From the NCBI GenBank assembly GCA_964517795.1, contig CAZFDE010000015.1:1-43994 (forward strand): a stretch of 43,994 nucleotides of DNA. The letters run 5' to 3'. The notes under the pieces were generated by a model. That model searched no databases and had not been told where the DNA came from. It was given only the letters and a program-made list of their open reading frames with translations. Positions 1 to 6,873 of the stretch are shown piece by piece. The first letter of the stretch is position 1. Every line of letters begins with the position of its first letter. A program made the translations under genes and the position numbers. This stretch comes from CAZFDE01 sp964517795. Lineage in GTDB: Bacteria > Planctomycetota > Phycisphaerae > Sedimentisphaerales > Anaerobacaceae.

Positions 1-50
1 AGCTATCACATTGTAAAAAAAGAACTTCCAAATTATTCAGCAAACCCTAA

Positions 51-587
51 TTATGATTCGAAAAAATACGCTCGGGTTAGAGGGTGTGCTCGAAGGGTTT
101 GTAACGCTCTATATAAATTAGACTTAACTGAATTAAGCGGCATATTAAGGATTTGGGCGATTTCATCCAATTTCATATCATCGACGAATCGCATAATGAC
201 CACCTGACGCTGCTTTTGAGGTAAAATGGCCAAAACCTTCATCAATTCTGCCTGTGAACCCTCCTGGTCTTCAGACGCCGGGCCGACAAGCTCATCCAGG
301 TTTTGATCGTTGTAATTTTTGGTTTTTTCCTTTTTCTGAATATTCAGCGAAAGATGCTTGATCACCGGATATAAAAAAGTCGTCATGCGGGCTGTGAGTT
401 TCAGTTCTGGCAGCTTTTTCAAAAGATAGAGAAATGTCTCCTGCAAAACATCCAGTGCCTGATCACGGTTACCTGTAAAACGCCATGCCAGACGATATAC
501 CCAATCCCGGTAACGATAATAAAGCGTCTCAAAGGCCCGGACATTCCCTTGGTTCGCTAACTGAATTAATCGTTCATCGGATTCCAT
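51..587 (-). CDS. ECF-type RNA polymerase sigma factor
   Basis: 178-aa sigma-70 family protein of the extracytoplasmic-function class, which directs core RNA polymerase to a small regulon. Region 2 is visible at about residues 20-65 (LYYRYRDWVYRLAWRF, then the acidic DQALDVLQETF). A linker at about 80-110 is poorly conserved. Region 4 lies at about 118-168 (LPQKQRQVVIMRF, EIAQILNMPLNSVKSNLYRA), a helix-turn-helix that reads the -35 element. The size is normal for the family. No anti-sigma gene is visible, but one could lie just outside the window, since the gene ends 50 nt from the edge and reads toward it. The ATG at 587 is the natural start for an intact region 2, although the Shine-Dalgarno match is weak. 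A plausible promoter lies at 650-678. Confidence 0.9.
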   Translation of the reverse strand: MESDERLIQLANQGNVRAFETLYYRYRDWVYRLAWRFTGNRDQALDVLQETFLYLLKKLPELKLTARMTTFLYPVIKHLSLNIQKKEKTKNYNDQNLDELVGPASEDQEGSQAELMKVLAILPQKQRQVVIMRFVDDMKLDEIAQILNMPLNSVKSNLYRALQTLRAHPLTRAYFFES

Positions 588-649
588 CGAGCCTGATTCA
601 ATAGGGCAACGCTCTTGAATAGCTTTAGTAAGGTAATGAATTAAACAAG

Positions 650-678
650 AGTATAAATTCTTATTTCATATACGTCCA
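650..678 (-). promoter_or_regulatory. Candidate promoter for the 51-587 sigma gene
   Basis: On the minus strand TGGACG (673-678) and TATACT (650-655) are separated by 17 nt, about 60 nt upstream of the start codon. The -10 box is good and the -35 box is partial. Predicted by eye only. Confidence 0.35.
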
Positions 679-719
679 GAAAAAGAAAATTGCCGCACAC
701 ATATTAAAGATAAGCAGCA

Positions 720-749
720 TTGACCTTGCTATTTAGGGGAATTTAGGAT
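720..749 (+). promoter_or_regulatory. Candidate promoter ahead of the tsaC remnant and fbaB-gpmA
   Basis: TTGACC (720-725) is followed 18 nt later by TAGGAT (744-749). The -10 box lies almost wholly inside the 18-bp palindrome at 745-762, so a protein bound there would block initiation. This is the only obvious promoter upstream of fbaB-gpmA. Confidence 0.4.
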
Positions 750-762
750 ATGATCATATCCT
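745..762. promoter_or_regulatory. 18-bp perfect palindrome, candidate operator
   Basis: AGGATATGATCATATCCT is its own reverse complement over all 18 bases and ends one base before the ATG at 764. It overlaps the putative -10 box and the ribosome-binding region of the next reading frame. The position and symmetry fit a dimeric repressor site controlling the tsaC remnant and fbaB-gpmA. A related core, ATATGATCGTAT, lies in the spacer of the bioY promoter (31707-31722). The bound regulator is unknown. Confidence 0.5.
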
Positions 763-763
763 T

Positions 764-1060
764 ATGAAAACACATGTTTTACAGGTAGATTCGGCCCGCC
801 CTGAACCGGCCAATCTGGCTCAGGCGGCCAGATTAATCGATGACGGAAATCTGGTGGCCATTCCCACCGAGACGGTTTACGGGATTGCGGCCCGAACCGA
901 AAAAGAAACACTTGAAAAACTCAGTCAACTCAAAAATCGACAGCCGGATAAGACTTTTTTTAACAGCCCATCGGAACCTGCTAAGCAATTGGTTGAACCG
1001 ATTCGGGCAAAAACCGCAATAAAAAAGGATAGACATATGCCCTCGCCCGCGGTAGTTTAA
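764..1060 (+). pseudogene. Truncated TsaC/Sua5-family (YrdC domain) fragment
   Basis: The first ~60 codons match the start of L-threonylcarbamoyladenylate synthase, which makes the TC-AMP intermediate for tRNA t6A37 modification. The hallmark GNLVAIPTETVYGIAA is present, followed by a K-N-R stretch equivalent to the family's KGRP loop. After about residue 65 the match fades, and a stop falls at codon 99, whereas family members run about 190-350 aa. A second frame at 1037-1104 (containing ARGSLTISRNN) could be a shifted leftover of the family's 'GPLTI' segment, which would imply a frameshift plus loss of the C-terminal half. The fragment sits 44 nt upstream of fbaB and may now act only as its leader. 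An intact copy should exist elsewhere, because t6A is essential in most bacteria. Confidence 0.7.
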
Positions 1061-1104
1061 CTATCAGCCGAAATAATATCAAAAATGCTGATTTCAGGGA
1101 AAGG

Positions 1105-2181
1105 ATGACGATGGATATTGACAAAATTACCGAACTGTTGGGGAATGATGCAGATGATTTGCTGGGGTTCAGCAATCCGAAAATTTCCAAAGACCACCTA
1201 CACCTGCCCGGGCCGGACTGGGTCGATCGTATTTTCACCGGCACCGACCGGCCGAACGGTGTCTTAAACAACATTCAGCGGCTGCTGGCAAGCACCGGCC
1301 GCCTTGCCGGTACCGGCTATCTGTCGATCCTGCCGGTCGATCAGGGGATCGAGCATTCCGGCGGTGCCTCGTTCGCCCCTAATCCGATCTATTTCGACGG
1401 TGAGAATATTATCAAGCTCGCCATCGAGGGCGGCTGCAACGCCGTGGCCTCGACCCTCGGCATTCTTGGCAGCGTCGCCCGAAAATACGCCCACAAGATT
1501 CCCTTTATCCTCAAGATCAACCATAACGAATTTCTCAGCTATCCGAACACCTACGACCAGATCATGTTCGCCGGCGTGCAGCAGGCCTTCGATATGGGTG
1601 CGGCGGCGGTGGGCGCAACCATCTATTACGGCAGCGAAGAAAGTGGCCGACAGATCGTCGAGGTCAGCGAGGCCTTCCAGATGGCCCACGAGCTGGGCAT
1701 GGCCACGATTCTGTGGTGTTATCTGCGAAACAGCGCCTTCAAAAAAGGCGATACCAACTACAATACCGCCTCAGACCTAAGCGGCCAGGCCAATCATCTT
1801 GGCGTCACCATCGAAGCGGATATCATCAAGCAAAAACTGCCCACCTGTGACGGCGGCTACAAAGCCCTCAACGAAAACGGCAGCTTCGGCAAATACAGCG
1901 AAAAAATGTACACCGACCTGAACTCCAACCACCTGATCGACATGACCCGCTACCAGGTCGCCAATTGCTACATGGGCCGCATGGGCCTGATCAACTCCGG
2001 CGGGCCCAGCGGCAAGGACGATCTGGTCCAGGTCGTCAAAACCGCGGTCATTAACAAACGCGCCGGCGGTATGGGCCTGATTACCGGCCGCAAGGCCTTC
2101 CAGAGACCGATGAAAGAAGGCATCCAACTGCTCAATGCCGTTCAGGATGTGTACCTGTGCAAGGAGATCAACGTCGCCTGA
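1105..2181 (+). CDS. fbaB: Class I fructose-bisphosphate aldolase, FbaB/DhnA type
   Basis: 358-aa aldolase that interconverts fructose 1,6-bisphosphate with dihydroxyacetone phosphate and glyceraldehyde 3-phosphate through a Schiff-base lysine. The whole length aligns from memory with E. coli FbaB (about 350 aa). Shared blocks include GRLAGTGYLSILPVDQG, EHSGGASFAPNP, YPNTYDQ, AVGATIY with GSEES, LRNSAFKK, and GGMGLITGRKAF near the C-terminus with the expected lysine. An ATG at 1111, preceded by AGGATGACG, is an alternative start two codons downstream. The stop overlaps the gpmA start (TGATG, 2179-2183), so the two glycolytic genes are co-translated. It is a cytoplasmic enzyme of glycolysis and gluconeogenesis. 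Confidence 0.97.
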   Translation: MTMDIDKITELLGNDADDLLGFSNPKISKDHLHLPGPDWVDRIFTGTDRPNGVLNNIQRLLASTGRLAGTGYLSILPVDQGIEHSGGASFAPNPIYFDGENIIKLAIEGGCNAVASTLGILGSVARKYAHKIPFILKINHNEFLSYPNTYDQIMFAGVQQAFDMGAAAVGATIYYGSEESGRQIVEVSEAFQMAHELGMATILWCYLRNSAFKKGDTNYNTASDLSGQANHLGVTIEADIIKQKLPTCDGGYKALNENGSFGKYSEKMYTDLNSNHLIDMTRYQVANCYMGRMGLINSGGPSGKDDLVQVVKTAVINKRAGGMGLITGRKAFQRPMKEGIQLLNAVQDVYLCKEINVA

Positions 2182-2954
2182 TGGACGAAAAGAGCGCGTA
2201 CAAAATCGTAATGGTTCGCCACGGCGAGAGCATCTGGAACAAGAAGAACCTGTTCACCGGCTGGACCGATGTGGACCTATCCGAAAAAGGCATCGAAGAG
2301 GCCCATGCGGCCGGCATCCTCCTGCGCGAACAGGGCTACCGATTCGACATCGCCTATACCTCTGTCCTCAAACGCTCCATCAAAACGCTCGATATCGTCC
2401 TCGAAGAAATGGACCTGCTGTGGATACCGGTCTATAAATCGTGGCGGCTCAATGAACGCCATTACGGCGCCCTGCAGGGCCTCAATAAAAGCGAAACCGC
2501 CCGCCGTCACGGCAAAGAACAGCTCCAACTTTGGCGGCGAAGCTATGACGTCCGCCCGCCGGCCCTGGAAAAAGATGACCCCCGCTGGCCCGGCCGCGAC
2601 CCGAGATACCACGACCTCGACGAAAAAGATATTCCGCTGACCGAATGCCTCAAGGATACCAAAGAACGGTTTCTGCCCTACTGGCTCGATACGATTATCC
2701 CGGCGATCGAATCCGGCAAAAGAATTTTAATTTCCGCCCACGGCAACAGCATGCGTGCGCTCGTGCAGCATCTTGATCACATCCCCGACGACGAGATCCC
2801 CGGCCTGAATATCCCCACCGGCGTTCCACTGGTCTATGAACTGGCCAAAAATATCAGCCCCGTCAAACACTATTACCTCGGCGACCCCGACCAGATCGCC
2901 AAAGCCACACAAGCGGTTGCCGATCAAGCCACCACCCAAAAGCAACACTCATAA
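2181..2954 (+). CDS. gpmA: 2,3-bisphosphoglycerate-dependent phosphoglycerate mutase
   Basis: 257-aa cytoplasmic histidine phosphatase-superfamily enzyme that interconverts 3- and 2-phosphoglycerate. The phospho-acceptor motif is VRHGES (His14). NLFTGWTDVDLSEKG, the ERHYGALQG active-site loop and the second catalytic histidine in ISAHGNSMRAL are all present. The length is close to E. coli GpmA (250 aa). A GTG at 2157 also opens the frame, but the ATG at 2181 is preferred because it overlaps the fbaB stop by one base and lies downstream of AAGGAG (2161-2166). A C-terminal tail rich in A, T and Q extends beyond the domain. It forms an operon with fbaB, joining two non-adjacent steps of the same pathway. 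Confidence 0.96.
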   Translation: MDEKSAYKIVMVRHGESIWNKKNLFTGWTDVDLSEKGIEEAHAAGILLREQGYRFDIAYTSVLKRSIKTLDIVLEEMDLLWIPVYKSWRLNERHYGALQGLNKSETARRHGKEQLQLWRRSYDVRPPALEKDDPRWPGRDPRYHDLDEKDIPLTECLKDTKERFLPYWLDTIIPAIESGKRILISAHGNSMRALVQHLDHIPDDEIPGLNIPTGVPLVYELAKNISPVKHYYLGDPDQIAKATQAVADQATTQKQHS

Positions 2955-2968
2955 ACCAATAAAACACC

Positions 2969-2981
2969 GCAAACTATTTTG
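2969..2981 (+). repeat. 13-nt direct repeat, copy 1
   Basis: GCAAACTATTTTG occurs here and again exactly at 3573-3585, flanking the small orphan gene at 3171-3494. Bases outside the 13-mer differ. Confidence 0.4.
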
Positions 2982-3090
2982 CACATTCCAAAAATTTTAA
3001 AAAAATATCAAAAAATTTGATTTTTTGAGTCCATCTTTCGCGTCGGGGTGCGACTTTCTTATAAACGGTGTTTGTCCGACACTTGCGAAA

Positions 3091-3147
3091 CGGCTGTTTT
3101 TCGGATGATAGGCGGTCACCGGCCTGTTTTTGATGAAAAAACAGCCG
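3091..3147 (+). other. Inverted repeat in the leader of the 107-aa gene
   Basis: CGGCTGTTTTT (3091-3101) pairs perfectly with AAAAACAGCCG (3137-3147) across a 35-nt loop that contains further GC-rich sequence. It lies 24 nt upstream of the start codon at 3171. It could be a structured 5' leader or an operator. It lacks the terminal T-run of a terminator. Confidence 0.35.
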
Positions 3148-3170
3148 GACATATGTAAAAAGGGGGACAG

Positions 3171-3494
3171 ATGCACAAGGATCATGACGTTTTTCTGGAC
3201 GCGATCCGGCAAAAAAAGAAAGTTTATCTCACACGACGTTATCCGAAAGGTGAAACGTCACGTAAAGTGTATGTCCCGCTGGATCATATCTCGGGATCGC
3301 CTAACTGCTTTGAAGACAAATACTTATTGTTTCATGTAGATATGGACAAAGGATGTTTTCCGGTGGTGTTGGAAGAAAAACAAATTATTTCAATCGAACC
3401 GGGCCTCAGTCATTTTGAACCCGATATGTTCATTCGCTGGGATCTGAATGAACAGCCGTGGCATTTCAAAAGGGATTGGGGCCCATATAGTTAG
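3171..3494 (+). CDS. Small conserved-looking hypothetical protein (WYL-like fold possible)
   Basis: 107 aa, no signal peptide, no membrane segment. The pattern FLDAIRQKKKVYLTRRYP, then RKVYVPLDHI, a beta-rich middle and a C-terminal RWDLNEQPWHFKRDWGPYS resembles a family of roughly 100-residue bacterial proteins with a WYL/SH3-like beta barrel. I recall the family's general look but cannot assign a function. The start is supported by the purine run AGGGGGA just upstream of ATG 3171. It stands alone on the plus strand, followed by a 12-bp inverted repeat at 3514-3552, and is bracketed by a 13-nt direct repeat. Confidence 0.75.
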   Translation: MHKDHDVFLDAIRQKKKVYLTRRYPKGETSRKVYVPLDHISGSPNCFEDKYLLFHVDMDKGCFPVVLEEKQIISIEPGLSHFEPDMFIRWDLNEQPWHFKRDWGPYS

Positions 3495-3513
3495 CTATTT
3501 TTCCCTTTGGTCG

Positions 3514-3552
3514 CTCCGGCAGCATAGAACACACCAAAATATGCTGCCGGAG
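3514..3552 (+). terminator. Perfect 12-bp inverted repeat after the 107-aa gene
   Basis: CTCCGGCAGCAT (3514-3525) and ATGCTGCCGGAG (3541-3552) pair over 12 bp with a 15-nt loop, starting 19 nt after the stop at 3494. No T-run follows on either strand, so it may be a Rho-dependent or mRNA-stabilising hairpin rather than a classical intrinsic terminator. Confidence 0.45.
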
Positions 3553-3572
3553 TACACTAATGAATGCAAATT

Positions 3573-3585
3573 GCAAACTATTTTG
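3573..3585 (+). repeat. 13-nt direct repeat, copy 2
   Basis: Second exact copy of GCAAACTATTTTG, 604 nt after the copy at 2969-2981. The pair encloses the 107-aa gene and its hairpins. Confidence 0.4.
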
Positions 3586-3642
3586 AGTGATTTGAAACGA
3601 CAATGTTGGCTGATAAATATACTATCTTGGCTAAAAGGCTGT

Positions 3643-3670
3643 TTGAAATTACAGCCGAATGGTTTATAAT
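3643..3670 (+). promoter_or_regulatory. Sigma-70-type promoter for the sigma/anti-sigma pair
   Basis: TTGAAA (3643-3648), 16-nt spacer, perfect TATAAT (3665-3670). It lies about 70 nt upstream of the sigma gene start at 3742. This suggests housekeeping transcription of the regulator pair, in addition to any autoregulation. Confidence 0.6.
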
Positions 3671-3741
3671 GTGTCAAAATAGGTGGTTTGGGACGTGTGG
3701 ACGCCCCATAGCCCTTCAATTAGCTCAAAACGGGATTCGAA

Positions 3742-4272
3742 ATGCAACGGGAACCTTACAAGGCCACGGATGCACAACAAAATGTCCGATCCGCTTCACA
3801 TATCTTTGCGCGTCACGGCACTTTTATTCTTACGGTCATCCGGTCCAAGGTTCAAAACCCGACTGTTGTCGAAGATCTTTATCAGGACTTTTTTCTTATG
3901 CTGGTCGCTAATCCGATACCACAAGATGTTAAAAATATCAAAGGGTCATGTCAGGGTACGATAGAGATACATATTACCGATGCGCTGCGGCGGCGAGGGA
4001 TCTACCGCAAACATCTTCATCATTATCCGGGAATTGATGCTCGTCCCGCACCCGATCATGATGCCGAGCTGCCCCATGAAGAGATTGACAACCTGTTTCA
4101 TCTGATCGATCAGAAATTACCACCCGCCCATGCCCGGGCCCTGAACCTGAAATACAAAAAACATATGAACCTTCGACAGATCGCGGAAAAAATGGATGTC
4201 GAGAAAAAATCGGTCATTAAATATATCTCGAGCGGACTACGGAAAGTCCGTTCAATGGCAGAAGTGAAATAG
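3742..4272 (+). CDS. ECF-type RNA polymerase sigma factor, partner of the downstream anti-sigma
   Basis: 176-aa sigma-70 family factor. Region 2 is at about residues 15-60 (HIFARHGTFILTVIRSKV, then VVEDLYQDFFLML). Region 4 is at about 115-172 (LPPAHARALNLKYKKHMNLRQ, then EKKSVIKYISSGLRKVR), a helix-turn-helix with unusually many lysines. Region 2 is more diverged than in the 51-587 sigma. The downstream 546-aa zinc-finger membrane protein starts 9 nt after the stop, so the pair forms a sigma/anti-sigma operon. The start at 3742 keeps region 2 intact and is the first ATG after the strong promoter at 3643-3670. Confidence 0.88.
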   Translation: MQREPYKATDAQQNVRSASHIFARHGTFILTVIRSKVQNPTVVEDLYQDFFLMLVANPIPQDVKNIKGSCQGTIEIHITDALRRRGIYRKHLHHYPGIDARPAPDHDAELPHEEIDNLFHLIDQKLPPAHARALNLKYKKHMNLRQIAEKMDVEKKSVIKYISSGLRKVRSMAEVK

Positions 4273-4281
4273 GACAAACGT

Positions 4282-5922
4282 ATGATCGCACCAAATACCA
4301 GAAAATCATGTGAAACTGCAGCATTGCATTACTATCAAATCCTCAGCGGTGAACAGGATGTTCCCGACGAGATACAGCGCCATATCGCCGATTGCCAACA
4401 CTGTCACCGGCAGATCAAGCTGCTTCAACACCAACTCGATCAACTGGACAAACCCGGTGCATCTCTGCAGGAACCTTCAGGTCGCCATAAACTGGTGATG
4501 AAACAATATGAGTATGTCGATACCGAAGTAACCTGCTCGACGGCCCGGTCGTTTCTGCCGATCCTGGGATCGGTGACATTCACAACCAGTGTCCCCACGC
4601 CGATCACCGAACATGTCGATCATTGCGACCCGTGCCGTGCGGAACTGCAACAGTTGACCGCGCTGGAGTTCGATGAAAAACGGTCACTGCATTTGGCTCA
4701 ACTGCTTACGGATACACCGATGCGCGATGCGGTCGATTGCGAAAAGGCGGCGTCGCATATCGATGATTATGTTCAACTCAATTTCGAAAAGATCGACAAA
4801 GAAATATTGCATCATTTGTGTACCTGTCCGGTATGCCGCGACCAGATTGCCGATGCGCGTTTCCGACTGATCAATATAATGAACAGCACCGGCAAACCGG
4901 ATACCTCGCTGCCGTGCGATTCGGTCACGATGAACGATTTGTTTGATTACACCTTTGCCTATGCATTCGATCCGGGCAACGATCCCTATGCGAAATTTCG
5001 AAATGCTTTAAGCGATCATGTGGTTCATTGCCCGGTGTGCCTGAGGAAAATGCAGCGGTTGCACAACACCGTCCATACGATGGCGATCCGGCCGGATTCG
5101 GATATCGCAACGGTCTTTCATGTCAAGAACACGGCACAGGTATCGGCCGACGAATTGCCGTTTGAGGTTGAGGTCATCAGCCGCGAACCGGCGGCCGCTG
5201 TCGAACCGGTCCAGGCCCAAACCGTTCGGATACCGCGTCGGTTACACCTGAGCCCGCTGTTGAAAGTGGCGGCCGTGATCGTCGTGGCCCTGCTCGTCTC
5301 GATGCCGTTTGTGTTCAAAACCCAGCCACTCAGTGCGGTGGAATACACACAGCTTCGTAACACACTGACAGATGTCGATAACATCGCTATGGTGTTTTAT
5401 ACCGGCTATCAAGCCGAACCGGTTCGCCAACGCTGGATATCACGATCGTTGAAACTGGCACTATTCAAAAACAAAGGCCGGGCCGTTCTGTGGGACATTA
5501 ATCGGGATCAACGGATCACCCGGGACGCCGCAACTTCTCAAGTGACAACCCAGCAACTGGATTCTACTCAGCGCAGTCAATTAGCCGGCATCCTCGATAT
5601 CCCGGGCATTTTGATGCCGTTCGAAACGACCGGGGATATGCCTGCCTCGGCAACCTGGCATCAGCTCGACACACCGTCCGCCGACGGGCTTGAGATCTAC
5701 GAGCTGCGATGGAGAGAGGAAAGTCTGTCCGGTCGAGTGATCGAAAAAACATGGCGCACCGAACTGGATCCGGCCGACGGGCTGCCGACCCGAATCCAAT
5801 GGCTGGAAAAAACGCCCGATCAATCCCAACCGGTCTTAAAACTGCGGATCGATATCACCTATCCCGATTCCATGGAATTTGAATCCGCGATTGGGCAAGC
5901 CGGTATGGCGAACGATCACTGA
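4282..5922 (+). CDS. Membrane anti-sigma factor with four tandem zinc-finger modules
   Basis: 546 aa. Four copies of the zinc-binding anti-sigma pattern C-x(~25-33)-H-x3-C-x2-C are visible: C10/H34/C38/C41, C85/H111/C115/C118, C153/H178/C182/C185 and C212/H246/C250/C253. A single membrane helix follows at about 325-345 (LLKVAAVIVVALLVSMPFVF), then a ~200-residue C-terminal domain predicted to lie outside the membrane. The zinc modules would be cytoplasmic and hold the sigma factor encoded 9 nt upstream. Typical proteins of this class carry one such module. The C-terminal domain is beta-rich with a 'DPADGLPTRIQWLEK' stretch, loosely like LolA/RseB-type sensor domains, which is a weak inference. 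No key Cys or His is missing in any of the four modules. Confidence 0.88.
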   Translation: MIAPNTRKSCETAALHYYQILSGEQDVPDEIQRHIADCQHCHRQIKLLQHQLDQLDKPGASLQEPSGRHKLVMKQYEYVDTEVTCSTARSFLPILGSVTFTTSVPTPITEHVDHCDPCRAELQQLTALEFDEKRSLHLAQLLTDTPMRDAVDCEKAASHIDDYVQLNFEKIDKEILHHLCTCPVCRDQIADARFRLINIMNSTGKPDTSLPCDSVTMNDLFDYTFAYAFDPGNDPYAKFRNALSDHVVHCPVCLRKMQRLHNTVHTMAIRPDSDIATVFHVKNTAQVSADELPFEVEVISREPAAAVEPVQAQTVRIPRRLHLSPLLKVAAVIVVALLVSMPFVFKTQPLSAVEYTQLRNTLTDVDNIAMVFYTGYQAEPVRQRWISRSLKLALFKNKGRAVLWDINRDQRITRDAATSQVTTQQLDSTQRSQLAGILDIPGILMPFETTGDMPASATWHQLDTPSADGLEIYELRWREESLSGRVIEKTWRTELDPADGLPTRIQWLEKTPDQSQPVLKLRIDITYPDSMEFESAIGQAGMANDH

Positions 5923-5969
5923 ACAAACGTAAAAGCAATAATGTCTAATACGTACCGCTACCCTAAACC

Positions 5970-6776
5970 CTATTCGATATTCCAGAATTGGGTGGCACCG
6001 GTGATTGCATCGCCTCGCTCAAAGACCTGCAGTGCATCGGATTTCTGTTGATCCACATGGCCATCGGCGAATGCGGCGTTAACAATGCCGGTGCCGTGTC
6101 GGCCGAAGCGTGCGTCAGTATATTGCGATTCGGCGATCGTGCGGCCTTTATTGAGCGACAGCCCGGGCACATAGAACGACCCGGTGCGACGCATATTCGG
6201 ATAAACGGTCGTTTTGGAAGCACAGGCGGCATACCAACTGATCAGGGCGTAGCCGCTGTCCATAACCAGCATCGTCTCAGCCGGCCGAGAAATGCTGATC
6301 AAATTCATCGGATCCCCAATAAACTCACTATCCGAAGTAAATCCCTGGGCACTCTTGAAGATCGAGCGGTTCGCCCCGTAATTGCCGCAGAGGATATTTT
6401 TCGTAACGCCCCGCTCTTTGACGCGGCGTGAGGGACACCATAACAGGTTGCCTTCTTTGGAAATTTGCGCATATTGCGATAGAAATTGAAACCACCACGC
6501 CCCCATGTCGTCATAAAAATGATGACCAATATATCCACCCGGCGGCGACTTTTTAGATATACCATAATTGAGATTATCAAATCCATAAGGCAGGGCTGAA
6601 TGATCGCTGCTGTAATTGGCGAGTTTCAGATATAATTGGCGAAGATGGGCACCGCATTCGACGCTCCGGGCTTTTTCGCGGGATGTACTGAGAACCGGCA
6701 CCAGAATGTCCAACAGCATCGCGATCACCGCAATCACCACTAAAAGTTCGATCAGCGTAAATCCCTTTGGTTTCAT
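5970..6776 (-). CDS. Pseudopilin with prepilin signal and H-x-DG tail (DUF1559-like)
   Basis: 268 aa. The N-terminus MKPKG|FTLIELLVVIAVIAM is a class III prepilin signal, cut after Gly5 by prepilin peptidase, with Glu at +5. The globular part has the planctomycete-type features REKARSVECGAHLRQLYLKL, cysteines and tryptophans in the middle, and a C-terminal RHGTGIVNAAFADGHVD, close to the H-x9-DG motif. Such proteins are abundant in Planctomycetota and probably decorate a type II secretion-like pseudopilus. It stands alone, convergent with the anti-sigma gene, and is not part of the pilus operon at 11276-21124. The start has the only ATG compatible with the signal. Confidence 0.9.
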   Translation of the reverse strand: MKPKGFTLIELLVVIAVIAMLLDILVPVLSTSREKARSVECGAHLRQLYLKLANYSSDHSALPYGFDNLNYGISKKSPPGGYIGHHFYDDMGAWWFQFLSQYAQISKEGNLLWCPSRRVKERGVTKNILCGNYGANRSIFKSAQGFTSDSEFIGDPMNLISISRPAETMLVMDSGYALISWYAACASKTTVYPNMRRTGSFYVPGLSLNKGRTIAESQYTDARFGRHGTGIVNAAFADGHVDQQKSDALQVFERGDAITGATQFWNIE

Positions 6777-6873
6777 AGGGCGGCATTATAACACTGACAC
6801 CGCAGAGAGGCAAATTCGCAAAACCGGTGCGCATCGGCAACGATACGCAGCCGAATGATCATAGATGTAATAT

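Noticed and set aside
1264..1780. Open frames of 141 and 158 aa over fbaB
   Set aside because: Serine/arginine- or glycine-rich shadows of fbaB, which matches its family throughout.
3008..3028. AT-only hairpin after gpmA as terminator
   Set aside because: The TCAAAAAAT/ATTTTTTGA stem is almost all A-T, too weak to call.
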